A stretch of DNA of 64,000 bases from contig JAANDG010000009.1 in assembly GCA_036852015.1 (NCBI GenBank), forward strand, positions 62,001 to 126,000. The letters are read 5' to 3'. A program made the translations under genes and the position numbers. Positions 34,001 through 49,000 of the stretch are shown in pieces (the stretch's first letter is position 1; each line of letters opens with the position of its first letter). The notes beneath the pieces were generated by a model, which worked only from the letters and a program-made list of their open reading frames with translations, did not search any database and was not told the origin of the DNA. The stretch comes from Pelodera strongyloides (lineage: Eukaryota; Nematoda; Chromadorea; Rhabditida; Rhabditidae).

Positions 34001-37000
34001 GGCTTATGTGGCCTCAAAGCTGCCATGTTCCTATTCAACCTGGGAGCGCGCCCTTTTTGTTTCCTTGTTTACATTGACTTTGAAAACATTAACTAGAGTG
34101 CAAACTTTTTCTCTTTCACTTTCTTGATTTATAAAAACCTAGAATATAATTTTCTTACAATTAGAAGAGTGCATAAGTCACAGCATAGAAAGCGTGCTCA
34201 CAGCAGTGATAAAAGATTGATTTTTCCTTACATTTCTGCGATTCAAAAATAAGTGTTTTGCGCACAACGATAACAAACAAAATAGTAGAAGTTGACAGCT
34301 CTCTAATATAGAAGCACAAAGAAACATGTATACGACACTCTATAGCGTGCGCGACGCCCCCGCGTAAGTAGTGCCGCTACCGCAAAGGCATCACGGCACA
34401 CTCTCCAAGAATTTGTAAAATAGAAAAAAAAGTTTGTAAATAAATAACTTACCCATTGAGGCGTGGGCCGAAACTCCGTGGCGAGTTGCGACTAGAAAGA
34501 AAACACAACAATAAAGAAGAGGAAATAGAGAAACGGATAGAAGTGAAAGAAATATAACTGTATCTGTGGGAGTTGTGGGAACTTTCTCCCCGGGGAATGG
34601 GTTTCTGAGGACTTCCACCAGAAACCAAGAACCCTTATCTTACAGTAGTCTTCTACCTAGGTTTTATTTCTTATTTAGGGTAATTATTTGTTCAATAATG
34701 CTACACGGTAACTTTCACAACCAAAGGTGTTAGCGGAGTTTCTGGTATTGTTACCGGCTTCAACATCATGCCACAATGCAAAATCAGGTTATTTGTTGTG
34801 CAAAATCATAAGGGGCTTGTTAGGGGGAGAGGGAAACGGCCAACACAAGGCTAGGAGACTGACGCTATGGGTATTAATCTATTAGGAACGTTATAGGTCT
34901 CATGCTCACTTCTTACAAGTGGGGTTACCAACGCAATGATTATTTCTAGCTGTGAGGTTATTGACTAATCCTTCAAAACATAGAGTGGGAGATACGCCAT
35001 CTGAGGCCGTATTCACCAACACGCAGGGAGCTCTCCCTGAGCTCCCCATGAAACTGAAGAGGGTGTAGAGAGTGCGAGAGCAGAAGATATTCAGGGCGCT
35101 CGTGAGCCTAGGGAGAGCTCCGTGTGTGTTGGTGAATACGTTAGCACCACGCAACTCAATCCTTGATGCACATTTTCAATTTGTTTTACGCTTCAAGAGC
35201 GTGCACCTTTATTCAAGGGTGTTCAAAGTTCAAAGTACAATTTCAAGGTTTGCTTATGACATGTTCCGCAGAGGTCTGAGCAGTAGGCGACGAGTTCCAG
35301 ATGACAAATTGCTCGATGTTACGTTACACATACACGCTACGAGATGCTACGGGGTGGGGTGGGGTGAGGTTAGTTACGTAAGGTTTAACTAAGTTATGTT
35401 AATTTCAATCAGGTAGCTATGTCTCTCTGATTTTCGATCGATATTGAAAAGAACAGGGGGAAATGGATAGGGAGGAGAGAAGCAGAATAGTTCATGCTAG
35501 ATACATGCAGGGAGCGGCTTGCTTCATGCTAGGTGTATTCTGGATACACCAATGTCCACTTCTGTTCGACGAAGATGATATAAAAATAAATATTCATTTC
35601 TCAAAGAGGTATGGTTCCTGGTTTATTAAATGTATGTTTGACACTCTAGGCATTTACAAAGCGCACCTGGCGTTGTCTACACGGAGGGGAACAGAAATTT
35701 GCAAGTAATGTATGGAAATACAGTTTACCAGCCTACGTTTCAAAACCACGCACAATACCGCTTTAAAAATTGAAAGCAACTCCATCTCTACGTAAAGGCC
35801 ACATGCAAACAAACACATGCAAAGAAAACAAGGAAAAAGCCATGAGTGAATGCAGCAAATTATAAACAACTAATAAATTAACCAACTCGTAAATCCACTA
35901 ATAAATAAACAATCTAAATAGTTAATCTTACAATCTTACCTGCTTGTCTCTATTCGTCAATTTCTCCAAAAAGTGTCTGAAGAATAGTGAAGGGTCCTCA
36001 ACAATACAAGTCCAGATAACCTTTCGACATACGGCACCCACTAAAGTAAAAGTAATTATATTCGTCCAGATCCTTGAGCGTAACGCACATGGTCACAATC
36101 AAACAAATAAACAAACTTTGTGTTATAATATATTACCTGAGAACCCATTCTTATCGACTTGTGGATCGTCGAGCATCTCGATGAGCTGAGGCACGGCGGA
36201 GAGAAGAACAGAAGGAAAAAGTGGCTGAGCAACAGGCATCACATGGCGATTCTGATGGGTGTGAACGCCTTCACCTTCTGCAAAATGGTACAAATATGGT
36301 ACAATACTGGGAAATTGGTTCAAAAGGGTGTCACCCTTTACAATGTGAACAAGGCCCTGAAACATGTCTGATAAGGGCGCACACGCGTGCGGTATTTACT
36401 AATTATGGGTGCAAATGTTATTTATGAGCACAAACCTTCGCTGGCCTCCTGCTGATGATGAAATAGAGCTGGTTCATAGGCAGCATGCTGGACAATCGGG
36501 CTGCCGCGAAGCTAAATCGTGGGCAATTACTTAGCCGTAAAATTGTTCCCTTGACGATACCTTATGTAGGTCCTACAATTAGTGACCTTCGTGTTGGGTA
36601 TATATCCGTTATCATCTCCTAAGCTATAGTTAGACCCCATTTGGGTAGAGAACCAAACTCAGCGTCCCGCGCCTAAAACATCCGCTAGATGTAAATATTT
36701 GGCTGTTTTCGGAGCATTACAGAAAATTTTATGTGCCCTAGCTTTACAGTAAGTTCCACGGATCTCTGACCCGACATAATGTGCTATTTCTACCGTATTA
36801 CCTGGAATGCTTGTCTCTGTTCGCACTGTCGTTCCTCTGCCTCTCTGACCGCTCTCTTCACCATTTCTTGTTTTTGTTTCCGACGAGTTCGCGTCATTGT
36901 CATGATCGTTTGAGACTGAAAATAACTTCACTGAGCTAGCAAGAATGTCACAAGTCACTATAACAATGTTCCCATGGCTCTGAGTCAAAACCAGCAAACG

Positions 37001-40000
37001 AGCAAACTACCGTAGTCAGCATAGCATAAGAAGCTTGAACAACCGTAACATAATACTTCAATCGTCTAAAGGACAAATTTTCTGGAACTACCGCTCTCAA
37101 AGTTACTGTATGTAGCTGAAAAGGGACAACGCTTGTTCCGGACAAGTGACGCGGGATCGGAGCCGCTACATGCTATACTTGCTCTAGCCACGGCCGCCAC
37201 CACCATCAATCTGCAACAAAACCACGTAACTCACCGTTTTAACGGTTAAACATGATATAGCAAAAGATTGTTTAAATACCGTTGCATGTTCCTCCTCCTT
37301 GAGCGACAGTTCTTCGACTTTGGTCTTCAGATGGGGCATCCATGGCGGGTCGACCACCGGGAGCTGGGGTTGTCCAATCGGAGGAGATGGGAGGGTGAAG
37401 TCTATCCCCGGGGGAGGAACCTAAAAGGAAGAATAAAGTGCCATGACACGTGCTTTTTAAAGGGACACGGTCACCGTTTTGACCCTTATTTATATTTTGT
37501 GTCTTTATTAACCGCACAGTATGAAAAAATCCGACGAAAAACGCTGTTTTCAGCGAGAAATTCATTGATTAAAAACGTTGCGTCCGATCCAAGGTCCACA
37601 GTTAGCCATAAAAAACCAAATGTTATAATGCCCGCGAGGTATGCGACCAATTAATTAGTGGAATAACGTTCGTCGAGTCATTATCAGCACGGTCATATGC
37701 TGGACAATTACTAGGGTTACGGTGCGTATTGGTTCGAGGACAAAATTTTTCGTCATCATTTTACGCGCTGTTGCCGCATTTCTTGCAAAACATTTTCCCA
37801 ACACTATACGTTATAAATTATGAAGATGATAAAAACACAAAGTATACATAAGGGCCAAAACGGTGACCGCGTCACTTTAAACGTTTGCTGGAAAACTACA
37901 CTCCACCATACTCGGCTTCTGCGCCTGAAGTGCACAATGCGGATACAGAAATTTGCATATAATGCTTGGGAATGCGGTCACCCATGGTACACTCCAAAAC
38001 CACGTGCAATATCGCTTTAGTGATGTATCTTTCATCATTCTCTCTCAAATAAATACCTTAAACGTTGTCTGCGCTCCATCCTCCATCTTCAGCCAAACTT
38101 GAAAGCGATTACGCCACAGAGCATAGAAACTGGAATAGATGTTTTAAATGTTGACTTATAATAAGGCAGATATTTGTAAGCACACAGAAAATTTATTTAC
38201 AGCAGAAGCTCACGTTCCTTTTACATTTCTTTATATTCCAATGGTCGCAAAGCAGGAGCCGCATATAAAGCGGTATAACAGCCGGTTTTTAAACCTAATA
38301 TAGAAGTTGTAGTGCCATGTAGTGTTTTCACATAATTTATTCTGATTATAATCCTCTGCGTACAACATGTGGGAGTGCAGTCGTTTATCACAATTTGTTG
38401 AAAAACTGACTATTATGCCGCTTTACAATAAACTCTAGCCCCTGACTCCTAGCAACGCAGAAAGGAGCAGAATATATCCTTCTATGTCGTAAATTAGTCA
38501 CAATTAGGGCTGTTTTACTTTACAAGTAGCTTGTAACAAATCACAGGTGAACTACTAAGATCGCCTCAGAATGTTTGTGTTATCAAAAAGTAAACATGTT
38601 AAGTAACACTATGATAAGCAAAATATTACCGTTGTACGGCTCCAGTCCGCTCTGATGGATCTGAGCTGTCGAATGCCGTTCTGATAATTGAAATGGCATC
38701 GTCAGGCCTCTTCACAGAACCCACCACGAACATTGAAGCTAAAAATAACCGGAATAACTTCCTTACATTGGCCAACCCTGTAGCCGCTCTATGTCAAATT
38801 TATAAAAACAGTATTTATAGGTCCGCTAAACAACACGGCCAAGTAAGATCTTAACCTTGGGGCCAGAAACAAAAGATCCCGTTACTACGCTGTGGAATTT
38901 TTCTCCCTCGATGAGAGATGCGTACCAGTTCACGCCCATAACACTTAAAAAAAAATTCAATAGGCATACCATCAACTAAATGATAAAGCTAACCTGCTGA
39001 TACCACCACATGAGGGCTATCGTCCAAAAGCATTTTCCAAGATGTTAACATTAAAGATTTGAAATGATCCGACTGTAGAAGGAGGCTACTTTTCAGAACA
39101 GTCGACAATGGAGAGTGGACTAGGCCGAGAGCCTAAAGATAAGATATTTATTATTTGGGGCTTAGGCTTAGGCTTAGGCTTAGGCTTAGGCCCAGGCTAA
39201 GTCCTAGAGCCATATGATTTATTATCACCAGTTTATTATCTTCACCTTTATTAATTCTGGTCGATCGAGATGAGGAAAAAGAAGAGAAAAAAGATTACTT
39301 AGAAATTTTACGGAACTTTACATTCGGCTAAATTTTAAAACAGATATATTCGAATAAGGGATAACGATAGATACTCACCAGATTTCGGATGTAGTGAAGC
39401 ATTTGGGGGTTCGGTTCAATGTTGGTGGACAGCTCGCTCTCCTCAGAGACACGATCGGGCTCCTGCTATGAAGGTTAGAATTATTATTCATCATTCGGAA
39501 ATTATTTCGTTGACTGTACTGCAATAAAAAGTATCCGTCGCAAAAGTTCTGGTTGACACTGATGTATTACGATGAGCGCGGCCCGCCGCCCCGCTATGGC
39601 GCACTCTTTCACGGCGGCTTCGACTTGGAAATACGTGCCACACTGTGTCACCATGTGTCGCACTAAGCTGCAGTCCATCACATTCACATTTAACAAATAT
39701 CTTATAGTCAAGATAACTAACAGAACATGAGATGTGTCGCCGCTATGACGCACTTTTTCGCGGCAGCTTCACACTGTGTCACCAGGTGTCGCACTAAGGT
39801 GTAGGCACGCAAATGAGCGTATCCTTACCACACTGATTTTCTTGGAAGCCGAGTCCTCCTTGTCTTTGTCCTTTTCTTTCTCGGCCTTTTCCATCATCAT
39901 TTTCTCCATTAATAGAGCCTGAAAGGTTTGAAAATAATACTTTTCTCGTGAGCATGACCCTATAAATTCGTGAACTTCCTGTGAGCCTAGCCGTCAAATC

Positions 40001-43000
40001 TTTTAAGGCGATATGGTAAATGTATTTGAAAAACTACGCATTTCTGCGGTGACCTGTGACACAAATGGTAACAATTAGGGGAAGTAATTATCTACTATTC
40101 CCTCGTGCCATGCCGCTTTAAACAAACCTTAATTGCCATGCTCGAGCGCTCTCCCTGCGGTCCAACCATTGCGCTTTCTCTTCGTGGAAGAACTGATGAT
40201 TGACGACTGTGCAGAGACTAAAATTCGTATACTACATAAGTATACCGTAGTTTTGAACGCGCCATCAGGATGCAAAAATCGAAGACGAAACAGGGCAAAT
40301 CAATGATCTACCGTACGATTTAGCTTGCCGAGTTTTTGGCGTTTCGATGCCTGCATCCTGAACGCGCCCTGTTCGCACAAAAATATATTCTTGCATCATT
40401 TGCAATGCCACTCAAAACATAAATGTGTGAGAATAACCAAAAGAGAAACAAAAGGAACTGAATTTTGGGTTAGTGTTGATGTGTTTAGGGTAGACTAATT
40501 GTAGGGTGCAGTCGGTGTGTCACGCAGGTGTACGAGTAAGCGTATTGAATTTAATAATTTCAATGTCTAAGTGGTCCAGACATCCCTGAGAATTTATACT
40601 AAATATTATACGGAAAATACTTACTAGGGCGTTTTACTGAAAAAAGGAAAATAGGACTCGGAACATCACTGCGAAGAGTTGACCAGGGACTTATTACGTG
40701 GACTGGGGAGTGTGGACTTGGGAGTGTCAATTGAGAGGTGCCACTTGGGATATGTCACAGGTGGTGTCACCAGGGAGGTGTCACACGTTTGTCGCCAAGG
40801 GAGGTGTCACACGTATGTCACCAAGGTGGTATCACCGGGGTGTCAGTGTCACTAGGTAAGTGTCACCCATTGGGAAAATGGTAAAGGGAATTGGCACTTA
40901 TTTACACAAATCACTGGGGAGTGTCACAGTGAATATTTTACTAAGAGTTGTCATGTGTTGTCACGGTGTCCCACAAACACCACTGCTATATTTTGTGCGC
41001 AAACTTCGTCAGACAAGCATACGTTTGAATTCGCTTTATGCGCTTTTCGGCGGATCGACTTTGAGAAGGCTCTGACGGGCCACCCGGGACCTCCCCCGCG
41101 GGAGTCTGAGGCACTCCCGCGGGAACCGGCACCCTGGGAGGAACCGCCCACGGAAACATCATCCGATTCGTCATCGGACTGCTAAAAGAGTCTTGAGAAG
41201 CTAAGTTCACAAACTTAGGTAAGGACCGTGAAAAGCAAAACATGAAAATGTTATCATGCCCTAATGCGGTGCGACACGGGTTTATGGGCAGTATGCAAGT
41301 TGTTCCATTCAACGCCCGAAACGCGAGTTTTTGTATATTTGCATATAACACGTCAGTTGACCAGCAAATGTTTCAACAACCACGTGTCATACCGCTTTAA
41401 CACGTTTACACAGTTTTTAATGGTTCCTGTTTCGCACTAACCCGTCTCATCGACTGTTGTTCGAGATTCCATTTGTCGAGCATTAATTGTCGAAGGTCCA
41501 CTCGTTCGGTGGTTTCTCTGGAAATACCATAGATTTAAACGCCTAAGTGCCTTTAAGCCAGTGCCCTAGACCTACCTGCCCTTACCAGACGATCTGACCT
41601 TGAGCCTGAACATAGTTTCGTCGTGTATGTATAATATATTCTAATTCGGTCTCTTGGATGATTTATAAGTGAAAGACAAATGAATATGAATACACGCGTG
41701 CATAAGACGTGACTAATATGGTGTTCTTGAAAGACGCGTGTTTGAATTGTCTCAGCGACCCACTTTCTATCTCCATAGATGAAAGAAACGGCCTCCAGAA
41801 GTCGGGTGGACTGCCTTGACACCCTCTGAAAGCAGTTGTCCGCACAGACACCGTCGTGCTCACACTCAACGTCGAGATGGTTGATCATTTTGAGAATCAC
41901 CTGAATATTTCCTTATTACTAACTGTAAGAACAATTTATTACATCGCTCGATACATTTTTTTTTTTTTGACAAATCAACACCAAACTCCCACTGAAACAT
42001 TTGACAGCTACTCGTAACTCGCCAAACCCGGTTGGAGTCCCAAGAAGGTTGGGCTAGGTCGAGCTGAGAAGTAGTTTTTTCGCCTGCTCCAGGAAATTTC
42101 CACGCTGCCTGTTCAGAAAAGTACTATATTAATTAACCCACCTTCAACCACGGTAGGTTGTTCACCATATGCTCTTCTTCTTCGTCGTGTGCAACAGGGC
42201 GGTCACGGGACTAAATGAGGTAATTCGGTAATATATAAAACGCGGCTAAACCCGCGTTAGATTGATGCAGCATTGATACTAAATTAGTACTAATGCGGTA
42301 CTAAACTGATGATGATCTCAGAAATCATACTTATTCTAACGATAAGTGGTACGGGTACGGCATATGGTTTGTAACCATAAGCTGGACACGTGCAGTTGCA
42401 GTCACATACATATCTGTTCAAGTTTGTGACGGAATACCACGTGCTATACCGCATTAATTACTAGAATCACCTGATATACTCCCGATCCCTGCTGACTTCC
42501 CGGTTGACTATGCGGGTGACTGGTCGGAAGCGTTTCCGACGGAGATTGTCCACCTCCGACTCCTCCACCTACACCATGATCATCCGATCCGGCCTTCAGC
42601 GACTCCTTGGTCGAACCAGAAACCGCAGGCAACACTGCAAAGTCAATAATCTTATTACACACCTATTTACGTTACCTAACAAGGAAACGACCAACTATCA
42701 CAGTGACAGTTAGAAACACGGCCCATTGCATTTTTGAGCGAAATTTACGCGGAATAACTGTGTCATATTGCTTTGTCCACGGATCTCACTCTGATAACTG
42801 GCAATTCACTTGTAAGGGAAAGAAGGAAAACAAGAGAAACATAACAAACGCGTGGATATCGTTCGGGAGAAAAGTCCTATTTTTATTACTGGGAAAGCGT
42901 TACCACGTGTCTCCTGTCTAAAAGGTGTGATTCTTTCACACACATACACAAAAACCATGCGTCAAAAAGACTAGAGCCCGTAAGGACGTTCGGGATAAAA

Positions 43001-46000
43001 TGAGGAAAACTTCACTCGGGAAATAAAGAGGCTATGTTGCCTATTGTAGGACTAAAGCCTCTAGCACCAACAGATTGGGAGAAGCAAAATCGACAATTTT
43101 TGGGATAGTTTCACTCATTTTTTACACTCTTCTTCACAGGGAACCGTGCCACTGGTCACAGGGTCAAAGCACGTCGACGGGTGTCAATGGGTGTCAGCGC
43201 GACGGGGAGGGACGGAGCACGGTAAATGGTGTCATGTCGTCAAAAGGTGTCATGGGCATCAACATATGTCAATGGGAGTCAAGGGGTGTCAAACGCGACG
43301 GGAAGTGGAACACACGGCACCGCGTGTCGCGAGATGTCGGTGGGTGTCAAGGGGTAGAATTTGGGGGTGTCAAATAGACCTTCGTTTAGCAGTACGCCGG
43401 TGACATCCGGTATTGCTTGATGAAGCATTGATCGCAGGCCGAGGTGTTGCAGCCCCAGAACAACACTGCCGCAACGATTTGGCAACGGTGCGGCGGCGGC
43501 TGAGCATAGAAAACGCATAGAAAAGACAATGTCACGCTAATAGAAGTGTGCAAATAGAAAAGTGAAAAACACGTTAATAGAAGTGTGCCATTGTGATTTT
43601 AAAACAGGCGTTGCGTTAATGCGGTATAACAGCCGGATTTTAAAACGTATATGGGCGATGTATTTCCCATGTCATGTAGCGTGTGTAAATACGTCGCGAG
43701 TTTTTGTATAATTATATTCATTTGCGTGCAACATATAGGAACGGAGATGGTCAACACACGTTTAAAAAAACCGGCTGGCATAACAACTCGCTTTAAGCCA
43801 TAAATGGGCCCCAAATACTTGTCCTTAAAGGGTCAGGCCCATTTCAAATGACCCCTATTTTTGATGATTCCATCTGATTCTCCATGTCATATATAGTAGG
43901 ATACGATATTTTTCTAATTTTCAAGCGCAAAATTCACGCAGTATTCGGCAATTTACCATTGCCAGTCATACCCAACTATTTATCGCAGTTGTCACGCCCC
44001 CTTTGCGCTTATGGGCAATATGCTCTATTGGGCGTGGCAATTGCGATATTGGCCAATAAGCGCGAAGGGGCGTGTAAACTGCGATAAATAGTTGGGTATG
44101 ACTGCCCACGGTAAATTGCCGAATAGTGTGTGAATTTTGCGCTTGAAAATTAGAAAAAAATTCGGCCTACTATATTTGAAACGGAGAATCCGATGGAGTC
44201 ATCAAAAATAGGGGTCATTTGAAATGGGCCTGACCCTTTAAGCCCAAGCCTAAGCCTAAGCCCGCGTTTGATATTTGGTACCTTGTGATTCGGGATCCTT
44301 CTCGATTTCGTCGTGTGGAGGTCGAGACTGCTTGCGCATCCTGAAAATTACATTTTTAAAGCGGTATGGCATGTCGTTTGCGAAACGTCGAAATGCGAGA
44401 CTTACATGTATCATTCCATATTTGCATACAATACATAGAAATGCATTGGTGCACCATGCGAGAAATCGACAAAAAAAAGCTTAGGACATGTGTCAGAGAA
44501 AGACTTGTTCATAAATTATCTGCACTATTTGATCCCTAAACCTAGAGGGTCAGTCCCTTGGAAAATAGTTGTCATGAAGAAGAATAAATCGAAGAGTCAC
44601 CTGAAGCTGGCCTGCTGCCTTCTTTTATGGCTCGACTCCAGGTTCGGTTGAGTACCCATTGGTGAGCCTCTCTTGAGAAGTCTATGCCTTCCTGTGGCTA
44701 GGCGACGACCTTCAAGATGGCTGTTAAATTATCGATCAATTATCGATCGATATCGATAATAATTATCAAGGCAATTGTCGATCGATATGCTCTAAGCATC
44801 CTTTCCTTGTCTCACATATTCGCTAACGCGCTCTTAATTTTTGAACTGACATCAATAGCTAGTATCGTTATAGTAACATTGCAAGTGTAATTATCATAAC
44901 ATTACCATCATTAATTCTCATAATCTAAACGTAAACCATGTTGTACTACAAACTACAAACATCTCACAGTAGTACCATACAGAGGCGAAAAAACCGAACC
45001 AGGCGCCACTAACTTTCGCATGCAAATCGGACTGGTTTTTGAGCATTCACGTTCTTGCTTTGATTAACTTAAAAGGATTAATGTGGACTAATAGATCATT
45101 CGTATGTTAGTGATGTCAAACACGTACGACATGCACATTCAGAATTGAGACCGAAGCCGAGAGAGAGAGAGATAGAGATAGATAGAGATAGAGAGAGAGA
45201 TGAGAGGGAGAGAATAGACAGAGAGAAGGAAGAGAGAGAGGAAGAGAGAAGAGCGAGAAGAGAGGAAGACAAACATAGAGAGAAAAATGGATGAGAAAGA
45301 CAGAGAAAAGCAGGCGAGGAACTTAAATTAAACAAGGAGTTTTTAGCTGGAGAGTGGGACACATGGAAGTAAAAAAACCCTAAGCGAGGCAAACAATAAG
45401 GTGGTTTATAGAACAGTAGAACTTACCTAAATACAACCCCAAGATAAACCTCACTCTTAGACTAAGTAATCAAGAAACCATCTTGAAGATCTAAAAGCTA
45501 ACCTTTTACCCAACAAGAATGAAAACCTCGTCAGCCAGGAATACCACAATTCACAGAAATTTTCAACCACATTGCAAGATAGACAAAACAAAAAGGAAAA
45601 AAGGAAAGAGGTAGATAGATGAAAATGCACAAACGCGGTATGGCACGTGTTGTGAAAAATTGCAGGACAGCCACAACTGGACTTTACTAAGCACATGTTT
45701 CACATACCACGTGTCATACCGCTTTAACGGTGAAGACGAAACGTAAAGAGAAGTAAAGTAAGGTGCTAATGTTGACAACCACCTGAGTCCGATTGCGGGG
45801 GCGGTACGTGGGAGGTAGATCGGGTCGATCCGTGAGTGGATTCCGTCTCATGGGAGGTCGACTGCCGGGACAGCAAACGCACTGACAAGGACGGCGGTCG
45901 GACGGACACACGACTGCGACGCGACCCATCTCAAGCATCACCAGTCACAACCCGGGGGCAGCAACGCAGCGGCTTATTGGCTACGATAGTGTGGGCAAGT

Positions 46001-49000
46001 TGTCCAGAGCTTAGTCATACTGCCAGTCTTTCTCTAACTTTGTAACTTTGCTTCTCACGGCGTCTCCGCATATTGCATGTTATCTACACAGGCGCAAGGC
46101 ATATGGACTGGAGTCAAAAGGCTTAGGCTTAGGCTTAGGTAATGACAATCAGCGAACCACGGAAGTCTACGAAAGTCTTGATTTCCGACGCCTGAACACT
46201 GCCCACAGTATCCTAACCAGTAAGCCGTGCATAAAATCAATCGATAAATCGGACACAAAAAGCAACACACACAAACTACGAAGCTCGGGGGGTGTTAGGT
46301 GTGTTGGCTTGGTGAACCTTTACGCATTTAGTAAATTTATATGTGGAGTCAGCAGTGGAATTATGCTAATTACACTGCCTGATCTATATTTGAACAACAC
46401 TTTGTATAAGTTAAGTTGAGTAGTTGGTCCCTCTACTTAAAATTAAGGTCCCGATATTGATTAATGTTTTGTTTGGGTTAACCAAGAAAAGATATTATTA
46501 GTCGGCGCCGTGTGATTGAGTAACTAAAGGCTAGTCTTGTGGCTCTCCACATAATATGAATTCTGGGACCTAAAAGTGAAATGCCCTACCCTACAAAGCG
46601 GTATGGTACGCAGTGCTTTCTAAGTGCCCTTGTGTGCCGCAAGTGCCCAAGGAGGCAACGAAATTTGTATATGGTATTTGTTTATCGGTTACCCAGGATA
46701 AATTTCAAACCACGTGCCATACCGCTTTAAAGCACGCGCACCACACTCACCAAATTCGCCGGATCTCGATAGCGGGATCGTACCTTGATTGATTGATGAT
46801 TCGATCAATAATACTATGTTACTGGTCGTATGTTTTATAGTTATTAAACAGGTATGCTATGGTTACGTTGACTGATTGTAATGATGTGGTATAGCGGTTA
46901 ATGTTTAGTTTAAGCTGTCAATTAACTACTGTTACTGCCGTTATTGTGCTCTACATGCGGAATCTCTAACGATCATGCGTATGTTATGCGTTGGTTAAGT
47001 TATAAATGCCGGTTTGCAGCGGGATAGTGTGAGAAACTGTTAGAACTACGGTAGCGTTTTCGCGCCTTACAGTAATTTAGAGTTTTGGCACATTATATAT
47101 ACAGTGCGTCGCATAAGTATGTAGGCACCCCCAAATTTAACGATAAATATTTTGGACCAAAATTTTTTGAACAAATTTTAACACCACTAAATCGACCATG
47201 GCGAAAAACCCGAGAACAATGAAAATTAGAAAAAAAATCGACATTTTCAGTATTTTACGACATTCAAACCGAAAAACAGCTGTTTCAAAAGTTTGTAGGC
47301 ACCCACTTTAGTTAATTGTATTATTAATTTATTTTATTATAATTGTTCTGAAATGGATAAATTGCAATTTTCATGGGTATTAGTGATAATGTGAGCCATT
47401 GTCAAGTGGTAAGCATCTCTCAAACAACGAATGCGTCCAGATTGAGGCCCTGCATCAAGCTGGTCTTAGCAATCGGGCCATTGCGGCTCAAATTCATCGT
47501 TCTCCTGGCGTGGTCGACAAATTCCTGAAAGACCCCATTCCTATGGCTCTAAGAAGAGGACTGGTCGTCCTCGTTTATTCACTGCTCAGGAAGATCGCCT
47601 GTTAGGACGTTTTGCCTCTAATGCGTCGAAGTCAGTCAACGAACTTCGATCTGATCTGGGTACTACTGCATCTAAGAGAACTGTTTGGCGGGCCATTAGA
47701 CGCCGTCCTCACCTAGTGAGTTCAAAAATGAAACCAGCTCCTCGCATCACGGCTGCTCACAAAGTCGCTCGTCTCGGTTTCTGTCAGAACAACATGACAA
47801 CGAATTGGTCTAAGGTAATTATTGTTTATCGCTTATTTTATTTTTTGTTTCTCGTTAATTTTTTATAACCCGCTCTATTCCTTGCATTAGGTGATCTTCA
47901 GCGATGAAAAGAAGTTTAATTTGGATTGTCCCGATGGAAATCACCACTACTGGAGAGATCTCAGGCAGGAGCCGCTCTTCTTTCAGAAAAGGAACTTTGG
48001 GGGTGGCACAGTAATGGTTTGGGCCGCGTTTCATCATGATGGCGTTCTGGCATTGGAGTTTATTACCACTCGGATGAACTCCTTGAATTGTCAGGCAGTG
48101 CTCCAGAAGAATTTGCTACCGTTTCTGCAGAGTCCAGCAGGGCAAGGAATGCAGCTCCAGCAAGATAATGCGCAGATCCACCATGGCATTCTTTCAACAG
48201 CACCAGATTAACGTTATGGACTGGCCTGCTTGCTCCCCAGATGCCAATCCCATAGAGAATCTTTGGGGATTGTTGGTACGGAAAATTTACGCTAATGATC
48301 GTACCTACGACACAGTTGCCACCCTTAAAGCCGCAATTCTCCAAGCGTGGAACGGCCTGGACGCTCAGTTGCTCAAGAACCTGGCCAACTCCCTGCCGAA
48401 CCGGATTTTTGCCATCACCAAGAATAACGGTGGTCACACCGATTATTAAATGAATATTGTCATTCATTATTCTGTTTTTTTTTTAATAAAAAGTTTTTTT
48501 ACTGAAGTGCCTACAAACTTTTGAAACAGCTGTTTTTCGGTTTGAATGTCGTAAAATACTGAAAATGTCGATTTTTTTTCTAATTTTCATTGTTCTCGGG
48601 TTTTTTGCCATGGTCGATTTAGTGGTGTTAAAATTTGTTCAAAAAATTTTGGTCCAAAATATTTATCGTTAAATTTGGGGGTGCCTACATACTTATGCGA
48701 CGCACTGTATATACATTTAGAGTTTTGGTACGTTTTGATACAAACGGTAATTTAGAGTTTTGGTACATTAAATGAGTGGCTTATAATATTGTATGATACA
48801 GTACTATAATATGTACATTATGACACCCCCAACACCACAATAGGTACAGGGAACAGGGGAACGTAAAGTAATAGAACTTAAAATAACTATTTTAAGCGGT
48901 ATGACATGTGATTTTTGAAGCGTATGCGACAACAAAATTTACCCTTTCGCGAATTTCCTGCACACAATGGAACACAAATGTCCTTGGATAGTTTTATCAT

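Noticed and set aside
39502..39753. Minus-strand frame (LVRHMVTQCGTYF..., ELLRRILFIAVQ) considered as a UNC80 exon
   Set aside because: UNC80 homologues have nothing between the flanking exons (39,829 and 39,465) at this point, there is no good donor, and part of the segment is duplicated next door.
47855..48467. Minus-strand frames in the Tc1 element
   Set aside because: Antisense of the transposase catalytic domain.
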